Source: Saccharibacillus sacchari DSM 19268 (GTDB lineage Bacteria; Bacillota; Bacilli; Paenibacillales; Paenibacillaceae). From it: a stretch of DNA of 64,000 nucleotides. Every line of letters starts with the position of its first letter. Position 1 is the first letter of the stretch. The position numbers and the translations under genes were made by a program. Under the pieces are notes generated by a model. It made no database searches. It saw nothing but the letters and a program-made list of their open reading frames with translations, and was not told the DNA's origin. Positions 55,426 to 64,000 of this stretch are shown in pieces. The DNA lies in the NCBI RefSeq assembly GCF_000585395.1, contig NZ_KK073875.1, positions 4,040,600-4,104,599 on the forward strand, given 5' to 3'.

Positions 55426-58400
55426 CTATAGGATGACTCGCAGCGTAATGATCTCGTACGGCTTGAAGTTCTGCACGAATTCGCTGGCTTCAATCTCTTC
55501 TTCCAGCGGACGTTCCAGCAGATCACAGAGCTGCCATGAACGAACGCCGTAGTCGCTGGCAAGCTTAACTGCAACGCGGCGTCCCGTATATTCATGCAGT
55601 CGAACGATGATCGCGTCTCCTTGTTCCGAGCGTTTGACCGCATCGATTGCGATTCCGTCGGTGTCCAGGGTGATCAATGAACGGTTAGCTCCCGCTTCAT
55701 AGGCCCCGGGCATGGCTCGCGGCGGATCATTGAGCATCCAAGCCTCTTCCGCCGTACGCCCCGCAACCCAATCACCGGAATGCGGAAGCAACGAGTACGT
55801 AAAGACATGCTCTCCCTGATCGGCACTCCAATCCGGATCGGTCGCCGATTTAATCAAAGTCAGACGCATCGTGGAATCTTTGATATCGTAGCCGTACTTG
55901 CAATCGTTCAGCAAACTGACGCCGTAATCCCGTTCCGACAGGTCTGCCCATTGATGCCCGACCGTCTCGAATCGCGCGTAATCCCAGCTCGTGTTCCAAT
56001 GTGTGGGCCTTTTTACATTGCCGAACTGGATGTCGTAAGTGGCTTCGGTGGAACGGATCGATACAGGGAATGCCACCTTCAGCAGTTGATGCTGTTCATG
56101 CCAATCGACTGTCGTCTCAAAATCGATTCGACGCTGTTTGGCGTACACTTTGATATGCTGCGTCACCGTGGAATCCATATAGCGCCAGTTCATTCGCAGC
56201 ACGGCAACCAAGGGGCCGCTCCGGATCAGTTCGGCTGCGGTCAATTCCGTCACTTCGCGCTTTTTCTCCAAATACTCCAGATCGATATTCCAGGCGTCAT
56301 ACTCCAGCGGTTTGTCTTCGAACACTTGCAGCACATTGCCGTATTCGCCTTCTTTCAACACCTCGCGCTCCGCTTCACGATCGAAAATCCGCTTCAATTG
56401 CCCGGCTTCGTTCCATTCCAGAATATAAAAAGGCGTGCTCAAGCTTCCTTTTTCCCATACAAACGGATCTTCGGTCTTCGTCTTCTCTAACGCTGACGCC
56501 GAACGGATCACCGTGCTGCCCATCGGAGTCAAGGAAGGAACTTCGACCAGCCACTCTCCGCCAGATAGATATTGCGCGCGTAGCGATTGTCCTTCCGAAT
56601 CCGTCCATGTCAGTGGTTCGGATAGAGCAGCGTGTTCGTCTTGCACATGTACCAGCCCGTCATACGGGAAAAACGCTCCGCTGAATACCGTATAGGCAGT
56701 AAGCCGCGACGTATCTTCCTTGCCGAATATCGAAGCCGCGGTATCCGCACTACGGATAAGTTGCCGGATCGCTTTTTCAACCAGATCGCTGCCGATCTCT
56801 TCCGCTTGATCGTACTCAATCCGCGAATCTTCATACACTTCGCGAATCGCCGATCCCGGAATGATATCGTGGAATTGGTTACGCAGCAGAATCTTCCAAC
56901 CTTCCAGCAGACGATCTGCCGGATAGCTGTTCAAGTCTCCTTTTTCCGCAGCCAAAAGCACATTCAGCCATTCGGCTTCGCGATACTTGAGCTCCAACTT
57001 CCGATTCATCCGTTTGTTATGCGCCTGACTGGTATACGTCCCGCGATGCGTCTCCAGATACAACTCACCGTCCCAGGTATGCACATATTCTTCGGAGGCT
57101 GCGATCGTCTGATTGAGCCGTTCGAAGTATTCGTCTGCCCGTCCCGGCTTAACGCTCGGAATCCCCGGAACGGTATCGAGACGCCTGCGCATTTCCAGCA
57201 TATCGCGGTTGACTCCGCCTCCTCCGTCGCCGTAACCGTAAGCCAGCAGCAATTCGGTATTGATATTTTTGTCCTGATACAGATCCCAGATCCCTTGCAC
57301 GGAAAACGCTTCGATCACCCCGTTATACGTAATGCCTTGCGATAACGGCTTGGCTCTGGTCGTAATAAAGTGGGTCAGCACCTCACTGCCGTCGATCCCT
57401 CTCCACCGGAAGGTATCATGCGGCATTTTGTTATACTGATTCCAGCCCAGCTTAGTCGTCATAAAAGTCTCGATCCCGGATTTTCGCAAAATCTGCGGAA
57501 GCGCCCAACTGTACCCGAACACGTCCGGCAGCCAGAGATGCTTGCATTCCACGCCGAATTCTTCCCGGAAAAACTGTGTGCCGTACAGAATCTGACGGAC
57601 CAGGGATTCGCCGCTCGTCAGATTGCAATCCGCTTCCAGCCACATGGCTCCGCCCGCTTCCCAGCGTCCTTCTTGAACTCTTTCCGCGATTTGGCCGTAC
57701 AGCTCGGGGTAGTCCTGCTTAATATAGTCGTAGAGCTGAGGCTGGGTCTGCAAAAAGACATATTCGGGAAATTGACGCATCAGACGCAGTACCGTCGAGA
57801 AAGAACGCGCCGCTTTTTCCCGGGTATGCGTCAGACGCCACAGCCAAGCTACGTCGATATGCGTATGCCCGATGGCCGTAACTTGAACCGGATGGGGGTC
57901 GCGCCGAATATTCGCCAGTCGATGTTGCAGATCCGTATTCGCAGCTTGAATGCTATCGTAAAAGCTGTCGCTGCCCGGCTTGGACCCATCCAGCAGACGG
58001 AAAGCTTTATCGAGTGCGGACAACAATTCATGCTTCAACGCGTTATTTTCTTGCAGCTCCCGATAGACGCCGAGTACGGCACGTGCCGTGTAATACAAAT
58101 TGTCCGTCGGTTCATCCAGCCAAGCCAGCCGTGCCGAACCCAGTACATGCTCCTGTAAAGTCGGAAGACCGCCACCTTCAAGTCCCGACCAGAGGCGAAA
58201 AGCAAAACTCAATTCGCGACCCTCTGTATCCGCTTCCAAAAAAACTTCCAAATGATTGGAATCCACACCTTGATACGGATGCCCGTCGATGAATAACAAA
58301 GACTCAAATCCACTATTGTAAAAGTCTCCCGTACGACCAAAGTCAAACAGACCCACAATCCGGCGTCCGGTCCATGCCGCAGGAACTTCTACTTTTCGCT

Positions 58401-58605
58401 GCAACCAAATGTAGCGATCCCGACCTGCCCAACGATCGCCGATTGTATATGTGCGACCTTTTTGAAACGAGCTTGGCGGATAAGCGCCGTTGGTTCCTTC
58501 TTCATCTTCAAGACCCGACCATTCATTCAACACAATCGATTCTCTGTAGCGATAGGATTCCAATTCAGCAATGCGTTTCGTCAGCTTTTCGTCTGTAGTA
58601 AACAT
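55426..58605 (-). CDS. GH38 alpha-mannosidase
   Basis: The zinc-dependent retaining mannosidase acts on mannose-containing oligosaccharides in the cytosol. The family-38 start is GHTHIDVAWLWRLTHTREKAARS (zinc ligands His and Asp), and the nucleophile Asp lies in LPDVFGYSWALPQ. Middle three-helix and C-terminal beta-sandwich domains follow, with LEYLEKKREVTEL. About 1059 residues from the ATG at 58605, chosen for the GGGTGG upstream. The LacI operator at 58621-58634 lies 15 bases before the start codon. Confidence 0.94.
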   Translation of the reverse strand: MFTTDEKLTKRIAELESYRYRESIVLNEWSGLEDEEGTNGAYPPSSFQKGRTYTIGDRWAGRDRYIWLQRKVEVPAAWTGRRIVGLFDFGRTGDFYNSGFESLLFIDGHPYQGVDSNHLEVFLEADTEGRELSFAFRLWSGLEGGGLPTLQEHVLGSARLAWLDEPTDNLYYTARAVLGVYRELQENNALKHELLSALDKAFRLLDGSKPGSDSFYDSIQAANTDLQHRLANIRRDPHPVQVTAIGHTHIDVAWLWRLTHTREKAARSFSTVLRLMRQFPEYVFLQTQPQLYDYIKQDYPELYGQIAERVQEGRWEAGGAMWLEADCNLTSGESLVRQILYGTQFFREEFGVECKHLWLPDVFGYSWALPQILRKSGIETFMTTKLGWNQYNKMPHDTFRWRGIDGSEVLTHFITTRAKPLSQGITYNGVIEAFSVQGIWDLYQDKNINTELLLAYGYGDGGGGVNRDMLEMRRRLDTVPGIPSVKPGRADEYFERLNQTIAASEEYVHTWDGELYLETHRGTYTSQAHNKRMNRKLELKYREAEWLNVLLAAEKGDLNSYPADRLLEGWKILLRNQFHDIIPGSAIREVYEDSRIEYDQAEEIGSDLVEKAIRQLIRSADTAASIFGKEDTSRLTAYTVFSGAFFPYDGLVHVQDEHAALSEPLTWTDSEGQSLRAQYLSGGEWLVEVPSLTPMGSTVIRSASALEKTKTEDPFVWEKGSLSTPFYILEWNEAGQLKRIFDREAEREVLKEGEYGNVLQVFEDKPLEYDAWNIDLEYLEKKREVTELTAAELIRSGPLVAVLRMNWRYMDSTVTQHIKVYAKQRRIDFETTVDWHEQHQLLKVAFPVSIRSTEATYDIQFGNVKRPTHWNTSWDYARFETVGHQWADLSERDYGVSLLNDCKYGYDIKDSTMRLTLIKSATDPDWSADQGEHVFTYSLLPHSGDWVAGRTAEEAWMLNDPPRAMPGAYEAGANRSLITLDTDGIAIDAVKRSEQGDAIIVRLHEYTGRRVAVKLASDYGVRSWQLCDLLERPLEEEIEASEFVQNFKPYEIITLRVIL

Positions 58606-58620
58606 GTTTTCCACCCTTTC

Positions 58621-58634
58621 ATAACACGTGTTAT
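58621..58634. promoter_or_regulatory. LacI-type operator upstream of the alpha-mannosidase gene
   Basis: ATAACACGTGTTAT is a perfect 14-base palindrome identical to the site at 59778-59791. It overlaps a TATAAC -10-like box on the minus strand and so would block transcription. Confidence 0.85.
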
Positions 58635-58698
58635 ACACTAAGAAAATGGACGGCCTCCAAAAGGAACACCGTCAAATATTTTCGCTCATCTGTATGAC

Positions 58699-59757
58699 TC
58701 AAGCACTCTCGCCGGGCTTGAGTACAGCGGGAAGCCATAGCTTGGAGGGCTGCTCGGTTCCGCGCCGCATCTGCAAAAGCACGCTTCGCACCGCCGCTTC
58801 GCCCATTTCCGCATAAGGAATTTCTACGCAACTCAATGTCGGTACGCTCAGTATATCTCCTTGAATCGTATTATCCGCAGCCATGATTCGCAGATCGGCG
58901 CCAATCGACAGTCCGAATCGGTATGCGCTTCGATACAGATCCGGCACCGCACTGGACCAGTTAAGTAGCACCGGGGACGAAGCATGTTTGGATTCGACCT
59001 GCTGCCGGCACCAAGCCTGCCAATCAACTCGCCCTGCCTGCTGCAAATGACGAGAAACCTTTGGCTCCAGCTTATGTTTGCGGCACCATTCCTCGTACCC
59101 TTTCCGACGCTGTTGTTCCGCCCAGTTGACTCGCCCTTCATGGGACAAGCTAAATACTTCCGCATATTCGGGAGCAAGCTTTGCGTCGGAAGAACGTTGC
59201 CATAAATAGTCCAATGCGGTCTTCATGCTCTTCCGGTAATCGGCGTGCACCGAGTGAATCCCCGCAAATTCGGCGTAGCCCTCTACCGATACATAGGGAA
59301 CACCGCTCGCTTGAACACGCTCTGCCCACTCTTCGTCGGCATAGCTGGTATCGTCCAAGGTGACGATTCCATCGATTCTTCGTTGTTGATACAGCTCTAG
59401 CAGTCCACTTCGGGCTTCTCCGACTTTTCCCCTTCCCGGTGAACTGAGCAAAAGATGATAGCCTTCTATCTCACTTGCTCGTTGCATCCCTTCCAGTACA
59501 CGCATAAACAAAGGATGGGAGGTATCGCCGAACGCGGCCAGCGTCATGCTCCGCCCGGTCTTCATTCCGCGCGCTCTCGCATCCACATGATAATTCAACT
59601 CGCGGATTGCCGCATGTACATTTTCCCGCGTGCGCTCACTTACCCCAATGCCCGGCGTTCCGTTCAATACGGCAGATACGACACTCCGCGATACACCCGC
59701 GAGTTTGGCGACATCCTGGCTGGTTACTCTTTTCGGCTTTCCGGATTTATTATTCAT
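58699..59757 (-). CDS. LacI-family repressor of the alpha-mannosidase gene
   Basis: The 352-residue repressor has the helix-turn-helix VTSQDVAKLAGVSRSVVSAVLNG (about 10-32) and hinge helix RARGMKTGRS, then a sugar-binding domain of periplasmic-protein type. An unusual insert of about 50 polar and basic residues (WAEQQRRKGYEEWCRKHKLEPKV) lies near the middle. I use the ATG at 59757, with GAGGTG upstream; the longer frame runs across the operator. Identical 14-base operators precede this gene and the mannosidase, so it controls itself and its target. Confidence 0.9.
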   Translation of the reverse strand: MNNKSGKPKRVTSQDVAKLAGVSRSVVSAVLNGTPGIGVSERTRENVHAAIRELNYHVDARARGMKTGRSMTLAAFGDTSHPLFMRVLEGMQRASEIEGYHLLLSSPGRGKVGEARSGLLELYQQRRIDGIVTLDDTSYADEEWAERVQASGVPYVSVEGYAEFAGIHSVHADYRKSMKTALDYLWQRSSDAKLAPEYAEVFSLSHEGRVNWAEQQRRKGYEEWCRKHKLEPKVSRHLQQAGRVDWQAWCRQQVESKHASSPVLLNWSSAVPDLYRSAYRFGLSIGADLRIMAADNTIQGDILSVPTLSCVEIPYAEMGEAAVRSVLLQMRRGTEQPSKLWLPAVLKPGESA

Positions 59758-59777
59758 TTCTACACCTCGAACCCAAT

Positions 59778-59791
59778 ATAACACGTGTTAT
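59778..59791. promoter_or_regulatory. LacI-type operator upstream of the repressor gene
   Basis: ATAACACGTGTTAT lies 20 bases before the repressor ATG, identical to the operator of the mannosidase gene. Autoregulation is likely. Confidence 0.85.
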
Positions 59792-59850
59792 GTCGACTGT
59801 ATAGAGATTCTTCTGTCGCAAAATAGGCATTCTTTCCTGTACTTGACGCG

Positions 59851-59879
59851 TTGACAAAGACTTCCATGCTCGTTATGAT
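59851..59879 (+). promoter_or_regulatory. Sigma-A promoter of the LacI/uxa regulator gene
   Basis: TTGACA (perfect) and TATGAT are separated by 17 bases, 36 bases before the ATG at 59915. This is one of the best promoters in the window. Confidence 0.85.
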
Positions 59880-59892
59880 GAAAACGTTAACA
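59879..59892. promoter_or_regulatory. Catabolite response element (cre)
   Basis: TGAAAACGTTAACA matches every fixed position of the consensus TGWAANCGNTNWCA. It covers the region from the -10 end to the transcription start, so CcpA bound there would repress. Confidence 0.78.
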
Positions 59893-59914
59893 TTTATAGT
59901 CGGGAGCGAAAAGC

Positions 59915-60928
59915 ATGATTACGATCAAAGACATTGCACGAGCGGCAGGCGTCTCGCATACAACCGTCTCCCGGGCGTTGAACGGCAGTCCGCTGATCAA
60001 GCCGGTTACGCGGGAGCGAATCGCCAAGATTGCCTCGGACATGAATTACGTGCCCAACTACAATGCCAAAAATCTGGTTACGCGCAAATCGAACACGATC
60101 GGATTATTCTTTTCCAGCATTGAGCAAGGAACGTCTTCGAGCTTTCTCGCCGATGCGCTCAAAGGCATCCGCCGCGAACTGGACGAGCATTACATGTTGA
60201 CAGTCAGCGGCATCGACGATGCGGGCAGCTTGGACAGTATCAATCCGCGCCGCTACGACGGGATACTGGTCATGAGCCAGAGCGAGTTGGACAACCGGTT
60301 CATCTATCATGTTCAGTCGGCCGATATTCCGCTTGTGGTCTTGAACCGCCAGTTGGACGATCCGTCGATTGCCAATGTGGCGTCGGACGATCGGGTCGGC
60401 GGACGCGCGGCAGCGGATCATGCGTTCCAATGCGGACACCGTTCCATCGCAATCATCGAAGGCAAGCCGGGATTCAAGTCCTCCTCCGAACGAAGATTAG
60501 GCTATATGGACAGCCTGATCGCGCACGGTCTATCGCCGAATCCGGACTATTTCGTACCTGGGGACTACAGTATCGAGAGTGGATACGCGGCGATGAACAC
60601 CCTGCTCGATCTGAACAATCGTCCGACGGCCGTCTTCTGCGGCAACGACGATATGGCGATTGGCGCGATGAACGCCTGCTTCGACCGCGGGGTTCATATT
60701 CCCGGCGACATCTCTTTGATCGGGTTCGACGATATGATCTTCGCCCAGTATACGAACCCGCCATTGACGACGATTCATAAGTCCGTATCCGAGATCGCCG
60801 CCGAAGGAACCAAACTCCTGCTTCAGCGCATGGAACAGCCGAACGCCGAACCGATTCAACGCCTGCTTGGCAGCAAACTGGTACAGCGTCGCTCCGTAGC
60901 CGAGTTCGCAAGCGAAGACGATCATTGA
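59915..60928 (+). CDS. LacI-family regulator of hexuronate genes (KdgR/ExuR-like)
   Basis: The 337-residue regulator has the helix-turn-helix TIKDIARAAGVSHTTVSRALNG (2-24), hinge NAKNLVTRKSNTIG, and an effector domain with DGILVMSQS, NVASDDRVGGRAAADH and GFDDMIFAQYTNPPLTT, standard for the family. AGCGAAAAGC precedes the ATG with weak complementarity. It is followed on the same strand by uxaB and uxaA, so it probably senses a uronate or 2-keto-3-deoxygluconate. The effector assignment is contextual. Confidence 0.88.
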   Translation: MITIKDIARAAGVSHTTVSRALNGSPLIKPVTRERIAKIASDMNYVPNYNAKNLVTRKSNTIGLFFSSIEQGTSSSFLADALKGIRRELDEHYMLTVSGIDDAGSLDSINPRRYDGILVMSQSELDNRFIYHVQSADIPLVVLNRQLDDPSIANVASDDRVGGRAAADHAFQCGHRSIAIIEGKPGFKSSSERRLGYMDSLIAHGLSPNPDYFVPGDYSIESGYAAMNTLLDLNNRPTAVFCGNDDMAIGAMNACFDRGVHIPGDISLIGFDDMIFAQYTNPPLTTIHKSVSEIAAEGTKLLLQRMEQPNAEPIQRLLGSKLVQRRSVAEFASEDDH

Positions 60929-61030
60929 TTCGACCTGGCAGCCGAATATCTTTTACATTTTCGGCGCCAACTTCTTTTTCACAGCAAAATGTTCACGTGT
61001 GCAAAAATTCATTTTAAAGGAGCCAAAAGC

Positions 61031-62440
61031 ATGACAAGTTTACCCCGACTGTCGCGCAGTATCGTGCCTAAAGTAGCCGCTTTTCCCGAAAAGGTTATCC
61101 AGTTCGGCGGCGGCAACTTTATGCGGGCATTCATCGATTGGCAGCTTCAGCAAATGAACCGTCAAGGCTTGTTCGGCGGCAACGCCGTTCTGGTTCAGCC
61201 GATCTCGGAAGAAGTGAATACGAAATTCGCCGAGCAGGACTATTTGTTTACCGTACTGTTGAATGGGATCGAAAACGGTCAGACGGTGGATTCCGCCGAG
61301 GTTGTCGGAAGCGTGAACCGCCTGATTAATCCGTATACGGATTATGAGACGTATCTGGCATTGGCGGATAACGACCAGCTCTCGATCATCGTCTCTAACA
61401 CAACGGAAGCGGGAATCGTGTATCGTCCCGAAGATCACTTGAACGATAAGCCTCCGGCCGGATTCCCGGCCAAGCTGACCGCCTTACTATATCGCCGATA
61501 TGCGCTGGGTAAAAAAGGCTTCACCATTATTCCATGCGAGCTGATCGACCGTAACGGCGAAAAGCTGCTGGAAATCGTGAAAAAGCACGCCGAAGACTGG
61601 AAGTTGGACGAGGGGTTCCATCTATGGCTGGATACGCAAAATACATTCTGTTGCAGTCTGGTCGACCGGATCGTACCGGGATTTCCCCGCGGTAGAGAGC
61701 AGGAAGTGGCGCAACGGCTTGGTTACGAAGACCAATTGGCCGTGACCGCCGAACCTTATCTGCTGTGGGTCATTGAAGGGCCGGAAGCCATCAAGGACGA
61801 ATTCCCGCTTGCCAAAGCCGGACTGAACGTCGTCGTGACCTCCGATATGACGCCGTACCGCGAACGAAAAGTCCATTTGCTGAACGGTCCGCATACGGCG
61901 ATGGTCCCGCTTGGCTTGTTGAGCGGGTTGGAAACGGTCGAAGACGTGATGAACGATGCCGCTTTCTCCACCTTCCTTCAGGCGATGATCGAGCAGGAAC
62001 TGATTCCGATGCTGGATCTCCCGGTAGAAGAGCTTCAGAGTTATGCGCAAGCGGTGCTGGAACGTTTCCGCAATCCGTCGATCCGGCATGAACTGCGCTC
62101 CATCTCGCTTAACAGCATCTCCAAATTCAAAGCGCGCCTGCTGCCGATCCTGCTTCGCTACGTTCGGGAACGGGGCGAGCTTCCTCCGCGAATCACGCTT
62201 GCTTTTGCCGCATTGCTTTACAGCTATCGCGGGGATCGGATCGCGCGCCAAGATGAAGCTTCGGTATTGGGTATTTTTGATCATGCATGGTCTGAACCCG
62301 ATTCGTTTATCCCCAATATCTTGGGTCAGACTGCGCTCTGGGGTGTTGATTTGAACGAGATTCCGGGCTTGGCCGCTCGTCTGGAAGGCCATCTGCAAGA
62401 ACTCGACTCTTCGGAATTACAGCTCCATCAATTTGTATAG
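61031..62440 (+). CDS. uxaB: Tagaturonate reductase (altronate oxidoreductase)
   Basis: The NAD-dependent enzyme interconverts D-tagaturonate and D-altronate in galacturonate breakdown. The N-terminal Rossmann domain begins VIQFGGGNFMRAFIDWQLQ, then VSNTTEAGIVY; the C-terminal mannitol-dehydrogenase-like domain has VVTSDMTPYRERKVHLLNGPHTA with the catalytic Lys and FRNPSIRHELRSISLNSISKFKARLLP. The ATG at 61031 has AAAGGAG at 8 bases spacing, giving 469 residues. The gene is followed closely by uxaA. Confidence 0.94.
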   Translation: MTSLPRLSRSIVPKVAAFPEKVIQFGGGNFMRAFIDWQLQQMNRQGLFGGNAVLVQPISEEVNTKFAEQDYLFTVLLNGIENGQTVDSAEVVGSVNRLINPYTDYETYLALADNDQLSIIVSNTTEAGIVYRPEDHLNDKPPAGFPAKLTALLYRRYALGKKGFTIIPCELIDRNGEKLLEIVKKHAEDWKLDEGFHLWLDTQNTFCCSLVDRIVPGFPRGREQEVAQRLGYEDQLAVTAEPYLLWVIEGPEAIKDEFPLAKAGLNVVVTSDMTPYRERKVHLLNGPHTAMVPLGLLSGLETVEDVMNDAAFSTFLQAMIEQELIPMLDLPVEELQSYAQAVLERFRNPSIRHELRSISLNSISKFKARLLPILLRYVRERGELPPRITLAFAALLYSYRGDRIARQDEASVLGIFDHAWSEPDSFIPNILGQTALWGVDLNEIPGLAARLEGHLQELDSSELQLHQFV

Positions 62441-62453
62441 GAGGAATACCGAT

Positions 62454-63941
62454 ATGCGGACTTTGATGAAAATGAATCCCCGCGACAATGTTGCCGTTGC
62501 TCTTCGCCCTTTGTCCGGCGGCGAGCATTTGGATGCGGAAGGTACGGATGTGTCCAGTCTGAGCGATGTCCCGCAAGGCCATAAGATCGCGACCGCTTAT
62601 ATCCCGGCAGGCGGCATCGTCATGAAGTACGGAGCGCCGATCGGCTATGCCGCCGAAGATATTCCAATCGGCGGATGGATTCACACGCACAATATCAAAA
62701 CCACGCTTGCAGGCGAAGAAGACTATCAATATGAACCGGAGCTGCATCCTGTTGATTATCCGAACCGGGGACTGACTTTTGACGGCTATCGTCGCAAAAA
62801 CGGAAAAGTCGGCATTCGCAACGATCTGTTCCTCGTCCCGACTGTTGGCTGCGTCAACGGCGTCGCCGAGCTGATGGTTGCCGAATTCAAAGCGATTCAT
62901 CCTGACCTCGGTCCTTTCGACAACGTGACGGTGCTCAAGCATCCGTACGGTTGCTCCCAACTGGGTGACGATCACCGGATGACGCGCAGCATTCTGATGG
63001 ACGCCGTCAACCATCCCAATGCGGGCGGCGTGCTGGTGTTCGGACTGGGATGCGAGAACAATATCGTAGCCGAATTCAAGCAGATGCTGGGCGACTTCGA
63101 CGAATCCCGAGTGAAGTTTCTGGTCGCGCAAGAAGTCGGAGACGAAGTTGAAGCGGGACTGGAACTGCTTGAAGAATTGCATCAAGCGGCTATCGGCGAT
63201 AAACGCGAGCCCGTCCCTTTGAGCGAGTTGAACGTCGGTTTGAAATGCGGCGGCTCCGACGGTTTTTCCGGCATCACCGCCAACCCGCTGCTCGGCGCTT
63301 TCTCCGACTTCCTGATCGGTCAAGGCGGCAGCACCATTCTAACCGAAGTTCCCGAAATGTTCGGCGCCGAAAAAATGCTGATGGCACGCGCCGAAAACGA
63401 AGAGGTATTCGAAAATATCGTCTGGCTGATCAACGATTTCAAACAGTATTTCCTGTCACACGGCGAGACGGTCTACGAGAATCCGTCGCCGGGCAATAAA
63501 GCGGGAGGTATCAGCACGCTGGAAGACAAGTCGCTGGGATGCACGCAAAAGGCAGGCACTTCCGCCGTTGTGGATGTGTTGAAATACGGCGAAAAGCTGC
63601 GTAAAAAAGGACTCAGCCTGCTGCAAGCACCGGGTAACGATCTGGTCGCTTCCTCCGCGCTCGCCGCTTCCGACTGCCAACTGGTACTGTTTACGACAGG
63701 ACGCGGAACGCCGTTCGGCAGCTTCGTGCCTACGGTCAAAGTCGCGACCAACAATGAGTTATTTGCGAAAAAAGGACATTGGATGGATTTCAATGCGGGA
63801 CCGCTGTTGGAAAAGCCGATGGAAGAAATTTTGGAGTCGTTTATCACGTATATAATCGAAGTCGCCAGCGGCCGCAAAACGCGGAACGAAGAAAATCAGG
63901 TGCGCGAACTGGCTATTTTTAAAACGGGGGTAACGCTATGA
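62454..63941 (+). CDS. uxaA: Altronate dehydratase
   Basis: The Fe-dependent hydro-lyase turns D-altronate into 2-keto-3-deoxygluconate. The N-terminal SAF-like part ends near GGWIHTHN and ELHPV; the catalytic UxaA part shows GYRRKNGKVGIRNDLFLVPTVGCVN, HPYGCSQLGDDH, LGCENN and KCGGSDGFSGITANP, then ETVYENPSPGNKAGGISTLEDKSLGC. 495 residues from the ATG at 62454 with AGGAGG at 9 bases. It ends in an ATGA overlap with the next gene. Confidence 0.95.
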   Translation: MRTLMKMNPRDNVAVALRPLSGGEHLDAEGTDVSSLSDVPQGHKIATAYIPAGGIVMKYGAPIGYAAEDIPIGGWIHTHNIKTTLAGEEDYQYEPELHPVDYPNRGLTFDGYRRKNGKVGIRNDLFLVPTVGCVNGVAELMVAEFKAIHPDLGPFDNVTVLKHPYGCSQLGDDHRMTRSILMDAVNHPNAGGVLVFGLGCENNIVAEFKQMLGDFDESRVKFLVAQEVGDEVEAGLELLEELHQAAIGDKREPVPLSELNVGLKCGGSDGFSGITANPLLGAFSDFLIGQGGSTILTEVPEMFGAEKMLMARAENEEVFENIVWLINDFKQYFLSHGETVYENPSPGNKAGGISTLEDKSLGCTQKAGTSAVVDVLKYGEKLRKKGLSLLQAPGNDLVASSALAASDCQLVLFTTGRGTPFGSFVPTVKVATNNELFAKKGHWMDFNAGPLLEKPMEEILESFITYIIEVASGRKTRNEENQVRELAIFKTGVTL

Positions 63942-64000
63942 ACACGACTAACGCAGGCCAAACAGAGCAATGGGCTTCTTCGGAAAATAAAGCGAACACA
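63938..64000 (+). CDS. Start of a further gene in the hexuronate operon (partial)
   Basis: Only 21 codons are present, encoding MNTTNAGQTEQWASSENKAN and one more residue. The ATG overlaps the uxaA stop (ATGA), a strong sign of translational coupling. A Ser/Thr/Asn/Glu-rich start gives no family clue. By context it could be another step of the pathway, such as a uronate isomerase or a kinase, but the sequence cannot show that. Confidence 0.55.
   Translation, partial: MNTTNAGQTEQWASSENKANT

Noticed and set aside
60990-61003. TGTTCACGTGTGCA upstream of uxaB as operator of the hexuronate regulator
   Set aside because: It is only an imperfect palindrome and no second copy was found, so it is not listed as a site.

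Overview
This window looks like a chromosomal segment of a Gram-positive, endospore-lineage bacterium of the Paenibacillaceae (Paenibacillus or Saccharibacillus type). This rests on strong AGGAGG-type ribosome binding sites, frequent TTG and GTG starts, Bacillus-type sigma-A promoters, LexA boxes of the CGAAC-N4-GTTC type, a GlnR box, and gene orders shared with Bacillus (hflX-ynbB-glnR-glnA; mutS-mutL-...-miaA-hfq; lexA beside yneA and ynzC). No species is claimed. No rRNA, tRNA, phage, transposase or CRISPR array was seen.

Layout. (1) 1-1812: pdhA and the start of pdhB on the minus strand, with a strong promoter and an intergenic hairpin. (2) 2089-4234: an esterase, thiamine pyrophosphokinase and a small XRE regulator on the plus strand. 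(3) 4265-14826: a ten-gene minus-strand operon for a Tad/Flp-like membrane machine: a Hanks-type kinase fused to a ParA-like domain, a CpaB-like SAF protein, two further ParA-like proteins, a TadA/CpaF ATPase, a fused TadB/TadC-like protein and four small or medium membrane-anchored proteins. Its promoter lies upstream of an intrinsic terminator that ends about 20 bases before the first start codon, so the operon looks attenuated. All three ParA-like modules lack the P-loop lysine. (4) 14975-21398: housekeeping minus-strand genes (FtsJ-type methyltransferase, thioredoxin, receiver-like protein, Fpg-like protein, two HAD phosphatases, RNase Z, membrane protein, DUF896). (5) 21544-23292: the SOS locus with divergent yneA/lexA and an uncharacterised small gene that carries two LexA-like boxes on its promoter.

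(6) 23357-42478: a long minus-strand core block: D-Ala-D-Ala carboxypeptidase, coaA, a small ORF, glnA, glnR, ynbB, hflX, ydcF-like, DUF402, class A penicillin-binding protein, hfq, miaA, an RsmJ-like methyltransferase, mutL and mutS. (7) 42479-43344: a gene-free 866-base gap with structured repeats. (8) 43345-51323: an aromatic-acid-exporter-like membrane protein, M32 carboxypeptidase, Fe-S-type protein, carbonic anhydrase, PadR regulator, an ECF-promoter-driven membrane protein with a YxcD-like partner, a glyoxalase-like protein, and a MerR regulator/SDR dehydrogenase pair with matching operators.

(9) 51516-64000: a plant-polysaccharide utilisation region: GH115 glycosidase and rhamnogalacturonan acetylesterase with a divergent AraC regulator; GH38 alpha-mannosidase and its LacI repressor, which share an identical 14-base operator; then a second LacI-type regulator (promoter with a consensus cre site) followed by uxaB and uxaA for hexuronate catabolism and the start of another gene. 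These genes fit breakdown of xylan or pectin side chains, removal of mannose, and oxidation of released galacturonate.

Two families of non-coding repeats stand out: an approximately 105-base element with terminal inverted repeats (two copies) and a 120-240-base element whose hairpin is kept while its stem sequence changes (three copies).
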